Of a DNA stretch of 9,241 nt, positions 5,732 through 9,241 are shown piece after piece. This DNA is from Xanthobacteraceae bacterium (lineage in GTDB: Bacteria; Pseudomonadota; Alphaproteobacteria; Rhizobiales; Xanthobacteraceae). The notes under the pieces are model-generated. The model was not told the DNA's origin, searched no databases, and saw nothing but the letters and a program-made list of their open reading frames with translations. A program made the position numbers and the translations under genes. Each line of letters opens with the position of its first letter. The first letter of the stretch is position 1. The stretch lies in NCBI GenBank assembly GCA_030037185.1, contig JASHRR010000961.1:1-9241 (forward strand), in the 5' to 3' direction.

Positions 5732-7522
5732 ATGAGCATGGATGAACTTGCCTATACTGAAATGGCGGGAATAACAAAGGATGTCTGCACCACGTCCGCT
5801 GGTCAAGCATGTCCCGATCTTATCAAAAAGCTGCCCGTGGCAATCTACCGTTGTGACAAGCAAGGTCGGATCGTCTGGTTCAATGCCCGCGCCGTTGCCC
5901 TGTGGGGCCGGACCCCTCGAACCGACGACGATGTGGAGAGATTTTGCGATGCTCACTGGCTTGGTAGACACGACATTAGCCCCGAAGAGAACCCGATGTT
6001 GGCCGTGCTGAAGACCGGAATCCCCATCCATGGCGTTGAAGGTCTGGTCGAGCGGCCTGACGGATCGCGCATTTGGACGATGGCTCACATCGAACCGATC
6101 AAAGACGAAAGCGGAAGTATCGTCGGGGCCATCAATTGTTTCCAGGAGACGACCGAATTTCATCTTGCGACCGAGACCCTTGAGGACCTATTCGAAAATG
6201 GAATCATGGCACTGCATCTTGTCGGCCCCGATGGCACCATCTTGCGGGCTAACGCCAAAGAGCTGCAGATACTCGGATACTCGCCGGATGAATATATCGG
6301 TCGGAACATTGCCGAGTTCCACGCCGACCAGACGACGATCGTTGACATGCTTGAGCGCCTGTCCCGCAACGAGCAGCTCGTCCAGTACCCGGCAGTTTTG
6401 CGCGCGAAAGATGGGTCAATGCGGCATGTCCTCGTCAGCTCCAGTGCTCGCTTCCGCGACGGAGAATTAGTCAACACCCGCTGCTTCACGGTCGATATTA
6501 CCGAAAGGCTGCAGGCGGAAGATCGGATCCGCCGGCAAGAGGAGCAACGCTTGGCTGCCACATATCAGTACGCCCCTGTCGGAATCGCGGAAGTGGATGC
6601 CGATGGGAGGCTGCTGCGCGCCAATGCGCAAGCTTGCTGGCTGTTGGGCTATTCACCGGATGAGGCGGCGGGCCGCTCGATTTTTGAGGAAACCGTCGAT
6701 GAAAGTGGCCAAGCCGATCGACAGCAATTTCAGCGGCAGGTCGCTGGCGAGTCCGATCGTTACACGGTCGAAAAGCGCATCCGTCGAAAAGACGGAAGCT
6801 ATTTATGGGCGTCAATAACCTCATCGAGCATTCGCGACTCCGACGGGAGGTTCCTCTACGCGGTTCGAACTCAGGAGGACATTTGTGAGCGCAAGCGGCG
6901 CGAGGAAGAACGCGACGAGCGCGAAAAAAGGGAGCATCTGCTGATGCGTGAGGTTAATCATCGCGCCAAGAACATGCTTAGTCTCGTCCAGGCAATCGCC
7001 CGCCAGACGGCGGCTCGTGGGCCCGAAGACTTTATCGGCTCCTTCACTGAGCGCATTCAAGCGCTCGCGGCTAATCAGGACCTGCTGATCAGGAACGAGT
7101 GGCAGGGAGTTGATGTCAAGGATCTGGTCCACGCCCAGCTGGCGCATTTCGCCGATCTGATTGGTTCTCGTATCGCGATACACGGCCCTAGGCTGTGCCT
7201 GAAGCCAGCTTCTGCGCAAGCCATCGGGCTCGCGCTCCATGAACTTGCCACCAACGCCGGAAAATACGGGGCGCTCTCGATCGATCTGGGTCGGGTCGAT
7301 GTCTCTTGGTGCATCGTGGACGACAATTTCACCGCATGCTGGACCGAGCGCGATGGCCCGCCCGTATCTGCGCCGAAACGGCGCGGGTTCGGCGCCATAG
7401 TCATGGAAGCCATGGCGGAGCGCAGTGTGGAAGGTACGGTCAAACTCGATTATGCGCCGTCGGGTGTCACCTGGTGCTTGACCTGCCCAGCAGACAACGC
7501 GCTAGAGCCCTCGCGAACTTGA
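5732..7522 (+). CDS. PAS-domain sensor histidine kinase, HWE family
   Basis: A 596-residue kinase (numbering below is from the longer TTG form, so subtract 15). Three PAS sensor domains lie at about 43-157, 163-275 and 287-402, each with the G-x-I-x-x-x-N-x-x-A core and the last two with LGYSPDE. A charged coiled coil (about 400-420, rich in E, K and R) links to the kinase core. The H box MREVNHRAKNMLSLVQAIA holds the phospho-accepting His425. The N box is HELATNAGKYGAL (518-530), with H-E-L and N523. The HWE hallmark W-x-E appears as CWTERDGPPV (W552, E554), and RRGFGAIV (565-572) is the ATP-lid glycine motif. There is no membrane segment, so it should sense in the cytoplasm; PAS domains may bind a flavin, haem or small ligand, but none is identifiable. 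HWE kinases are frequent in alphaproteobacteria and often phosphorylate a separate response regulator. None is encoded in this window, so its partner is elsewhere. Confidence 0.92.
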   Translation: MSMDELAYTEMAGITKDVCTTSAGQACPDLIKKLPVAIYRCDKQGRIVWFNARAVALWGRTPRTDDDVERFCDAHWLGRHDISPEENPMLAVLKTGIPIHGVEGLVERPDGSRIWTMAHIEPIKDESGSIVGAINCFQETTEFHLATETLEDLFENGIMALHLVGPDGTILRANAKELQILGYSPDEYIGRNIAEFHADQTTIVDMLERLSRNEQLVQYPAVLRAKDGSMRHVLVSSSARFRDGELVNTRCFTVDITERLQAEDRIRRQEEQRLAATYQYAPVGIAEVDADGRLLRANAQACWLLGYSPDEAAGRSIFEETVDESGQADRQQFQRQVAGESDRYTVEKRIRRKDGSYLWASITSSSIRDSDGRFLYAVRTQEDICERKRREEERDEREKREHLLMREVNHRAKNMLSLVQAIARQTAARGPEDFIGSFTERIQALAANQDLLIRNEWQGVDVKDLVHAQLAHFADLIGSRIAIHGPRLCLKPASAQAIGLALHELATNAGKYGALSIDLGRVDVSWCIVDDNFTACWTERDGPPVSAPKRRGFGAIVMEAMAERSVEGTVKLDYAPSGVTWCLTCPADNALEPSRT

Positions 7523-7769
7523 GCAATGGCGCGAAGGTTTACTCGTCACATAGGGAACGCGCCCAAGCCGGAATCCATCCCAGATCGGCGCGAAAGATGA
7601 AAATCGGGCATCTGGCAACGACGTCACCGACCGTTAGCCCTGCAGCCGTTGCTTGCCTCTGATGTCAGCCTCATCTTTTCAATGTCGACCAGCTGATCGC
7701 TCCGGATCCCGGCAGGGACCTTTTAGCGGGCGAGCTTTGACGTCGCGTGCTTGCTTACACTCCCTGCTC

Positions 7770-7885
7770 CTAGCCCGGTGGCTTCACGCGCACGCCAAAT
7801 CCACGCAACTCATCATCCCGAGCGAAACCGTCGCAGTCAGACCTGATTTCAACGCGTCAATCTGCCGTTTTGTCAGCTTCGCCAT
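7770..7885 (-). pseudogene. Tyrosine-recombinase (phage-type integrase) N-terminal fragment
   Basis: From an ATG at 7885 the minus strand reads MAKLTKRQIDALKSGLTATV, the start of the arm-type DNA-binding domain (DUF4102-like) of island and prophage integrases. After a small frameshift near 7815 the homology continues in the next frame as RDDELRGFGVRVKPPG, matching the family's D-x-E-L-x-G-F-G-(V/L)-R-V segment, then meets a TAG at 7770-7772. The rest of the protein, including the core-binding and catalytic R-H-R-Y domain, is absent. Such integrases sit at ends of genomic islands next to their attachment site. No tRNA gene is visible nearby. Confidence 0.75.
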
Positions 7886-7961
7886 ATCGTTAGCCGGATT
7901 CTGCTTCCCTGGGCTCTATCCTCAAACGTAGGAAAGCATCGGAAAAGCAAATGGAGGCAAA

Positions 7962-7997
7962 TCGCCTCGCGTTCTCAGAAAACGATGCGCGAGGCGA
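7962..7997. repeat. Perfect 10-bp inverted repeat with 16-base loop
   Basis: TCGCCTCGCG at 7962-7971 pairs exactly with CGCGAGGCGA at 7988-7997. It lies about 75 bases upstream of the integrase fragment and 335 bases beyond the methyltransferase stop codon. No T-run follows. It could be a terminator-like hairpin, a recombination site component or an element end. Confidence 0.5.
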
Positions 7998-8331
7998 CAA
8001 TTCAAACAAGCTGCGGCAACGAGTTGTCCTACCATACCTGCGATCGGAAACGTCAACAAGCTCCAGCTCCCTTTTGTGATGACCGGGCCGACCGGTGCGC
8101 CCCGTAGCGGCGTATCCGTGCGGTGATGGGCAAGAGCATTTGATTGGCGAAGAGAAGGCCCGACGTCACCCCACCACAGCACCCGGTGTTGGTGACGCGG
8201 TGGCCGAACTATGGCTGCCTGCTCGCGCTCTGGCGCGGTACGTATCACCAGACCCAAAGAGTAGTCGTGCAGCGAACGGGACCACGGTAATCGTCTAGTA
8301 AGTGATTCCTCTACACCTCCGAATTGGCCCT
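7998..8331. other. Gap between integrase fragment and methyltransferase; possible decayed membrane gene
   Basis: No supportable intact gene. The minus strand has a long open frame overlapping the methyltransferase (7922-8500) that is probably not translated as such. Within it a hydrophobic run, KGSWSLLTFPIAGMVGQL, resembles a membrane helix, and the neighbouring frame has another (VTSGLLFANQMLLPI). On the minus strand a GGAGGTG sequence (8320-8314) follows the methyltransferase stop with no start codon at a usable distance. A broken downstream gene is possible but unproven. Confidence 0.3.
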
Positions 8332-9241
8332 CTATATTCTCGTAAGTTGCAAATAAAAGCAGCGCATATCCAGCCATCCCCGCATCGGATCTTGCGGGAG
8401 TTTTTCTTCGAATGCATTCCAGACTTCCTGCATGATGCCAATCGCAGCTGAATTGCTGCGGCCGCATTTTCGTAGCTGAACTAGGAACATTCCTCCCCAC
8501 ACCGACTCAACACGCCTCCTGATAAGTGGAACCAGAACACTAGTCGGTTGGTGCCTTTCTTCTTCAACTTCGGTCCGGGCAAATTGAAGCGACTCGACCT
8601 TAAAAGCGGAGCTAACTTCGCTATCGCCGGCAAATGGCGCCAGGATTTCACCTTCCGACCTCAAACAGGCGGGTATGCAAAGTGCCTCCACCTCCCGCTG
8701 GCTAAGCCCACCTCGCGAGCGTACTGTATTCACGCTATCCCATACAAGATGGGAGAATTCCTTCCATGAATAACCTGATTCATCTCGCGACATAGTTGAA
8801 AGCATCATCTTGCCTCCCCTTTTTAGCTCGCGAGCGCGCAAAAATAAGAAACGTTCCCAATCCTGAGCCGCCTGAACCTGCCAGTTCTTCCGTTCTTCCG
8901 TTGCGCACTCATGCAGTAAGACGTGCGAATTCATTGGCCACGAACGGCTGAGGAAGTGAACCGCCACGTAGGAATAGGCCAAATCGAGTGTTTCGTCCCC
9001 GCAAACCTGATTGTAGAATGATGTCCCAGCACATAGGCAATGAACATCGCCGTTGAACTTCTCGGTTAGTCGTGCCCCCTCTTCCATCACCTGGTGCCAC
9101 GGATTCGATGGTAAATCCGCTAGAATGCATTCGGCGCTTAGGACAGATCTTCCCAAGCTCGAAATTATTGTGAGCATTGGCTCATAAGAATTGCGACCGC
9201 CGGAACATCCGTAGTCAGCAATTCGGAGGAGTTTCAAGCTT
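8332..9241 (-). CDS. SABATH-family SAM-dependent carboxyl methyltransferase, N-terminus cut by window edge
   Basis: At least 302 residues of a SABATH (Methyltransf_7) enzyme, which transfers methyl from S-adenosylmethionine to a carboxyl or ring nitrogen of small molecules. Counting from the TTG at 9237: RIADYGCSGGRNS (5-17) is SAM motif I, ADLPSN (40-45) matches plant NDLPxND, GTSFYNQV (71-78) matches GSFYxRLF, LAYSYVAVHFLS (86-97) matches the SSYSLxWLS substrate-pocket segment, WERFLFLRARELKRGGKMML (127-146) matches the conserved FLxxRxxELxxGGxM, and EVEALCIPA (182-190) matches the IPxYxPS region. Plant enzymes have about 350-380 residues, with some 50 before motif I. The frame is open through the TTG to the edge, so that TTG is probably an internal leucine and the true start lies outside. 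The pocket Trp of plant enzymes is Phe95 here, so the substrate may differ. GC is about 49% in sampled lines, lower than neighbours, suggesting transfer. Confidence 0.85.
   Translation of the reverse strand, partial: SLKLLRIADYGCSGGRNSYEPMLTIISSLGRSVLSAECILADLPSNPWHQVMEEGARLTEKFNGDVHCLCAGTSFYNQVCGDETLDLAYSYVAVHFLSRSWPMNSHVLLHECATEERKNWQVQAAQDWERFLFLRARELKRGGKMMLSTMSRDESGYSWKEFSHLVWDSVNTVRSRGGLSQREVEALCIPACLRSEGEILAPFAGDSEVSSAFKVESLQFARTEVEEERHQPTSVLVPLIRRRVESVWGGMFLVQLRKCGRSNSAAIGIMQEVWNAFEEKLPQDPMRGWLDMRCFYLQLTRI

Noticed and set aside
7597..7662. Short frame starting MKIGHLATTS, resembling the first residues of MerR regulators
   Set aside because: Resemblance covers only about seven residues, ends at a stop after 21 codons, and no helix-turn-helix continues in any frame.
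7873..7898. GTCAGCTTCGCCATATCG resembling part of a rhizobial tts box
   Set aside because: Only the first half matches the consensus, and the bases are explained as the N-terminal codons of the integrase fragment.
7886..7960. Search for a tRNA gene or tRNA 3' end next to the integrase fragment
   Set aside because: No TpsiC-arm consensus, no cloverleaf and no CCA-adjacent acceptor stem could be found.
7922..8500. Minus-strand open frame of 192 codons as an intact gene
   Set aside because: Its first 55 codons lie inside the methyltransferase gene in another frame, there is no start signal, and hydrophobic segments appear in different frames; at best a decayed fragment.

Overview
The window looks like accessory, island-type DNA of an alphaproteobacterium, most likely Bradyrhizobium or a close relative. 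This is inferred from an HWE-family histidine kinase with several PAS domains, an IS110 remnant and an IS3/IS407-type remnant, an integrase remnant, and a TMEM175/DUF1211 gene. No taxonomic marker is present. Coding density is low for a bacterium, and base composition falls from about 67% GC (one 60-base line sampled in the TMEM175 gene) through about 58% (one line in the kinase) to about 49% (four lines in the last gene). This fits a mosaic of different origins.

Layout. Positions 1-180 may hold the 5' part of an unidentified minus-strand gene running off the left edge. Positions 400-972 encode a small membrane protein of the TMEM175 K+ channel family. From about 973 to 1827 I recognise no gene. 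Positions 1828-2428 (minus) are a decayed IS110-family transposase with at least four frame changes but with its start codon and ribosome binding site still visible. Positions 2441-3019 are mostly non-coding, with one possible short minus-strand protein fragment. Positions 3020-3916 encode an exported metallo-beta-lactamase-fold protein whose first metal-binding motif is degenerate. Positions 3917-4559 hold little: two hairpins and a weak candidate for a small secreted protein. Positions 4560-4825 are a truncated IS3-type orfA/orfB junction with its slippery heptamer, followed by a frameshifted glyoxalase/VOC-domain pseudogene ending at 5178. A 500-base gap with an inverted repeat leads to the sensor kinase (5732-7522). 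Beyond it lie an N-terminal integrase fragment (7770-7885, minus), a hairpin and about 400 bases with no confident gene. Last comes a SABATH-family carboxyl methyltransferase (8332-9241, minus), cut off at its N-terminus by the right edge.

No operon or pathway links the intact genes: they stand apart, separated by debris. The best lead is the SABATH methyltransferase, a family best known from plants, where it methylates carboxyl groups of salicylate, jasmonate, indole acetate and gibberellins. Here it is low in GC and sits about 450 bases from an integrase remnant. A role in altering a plant signal in a plant-associated bacterium is an attractive inference but is not shown by the sequence. 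The second lead is the MBL-fold protein, which keeps the downstream metal motifs but has lost most of the HxHxDH signature.
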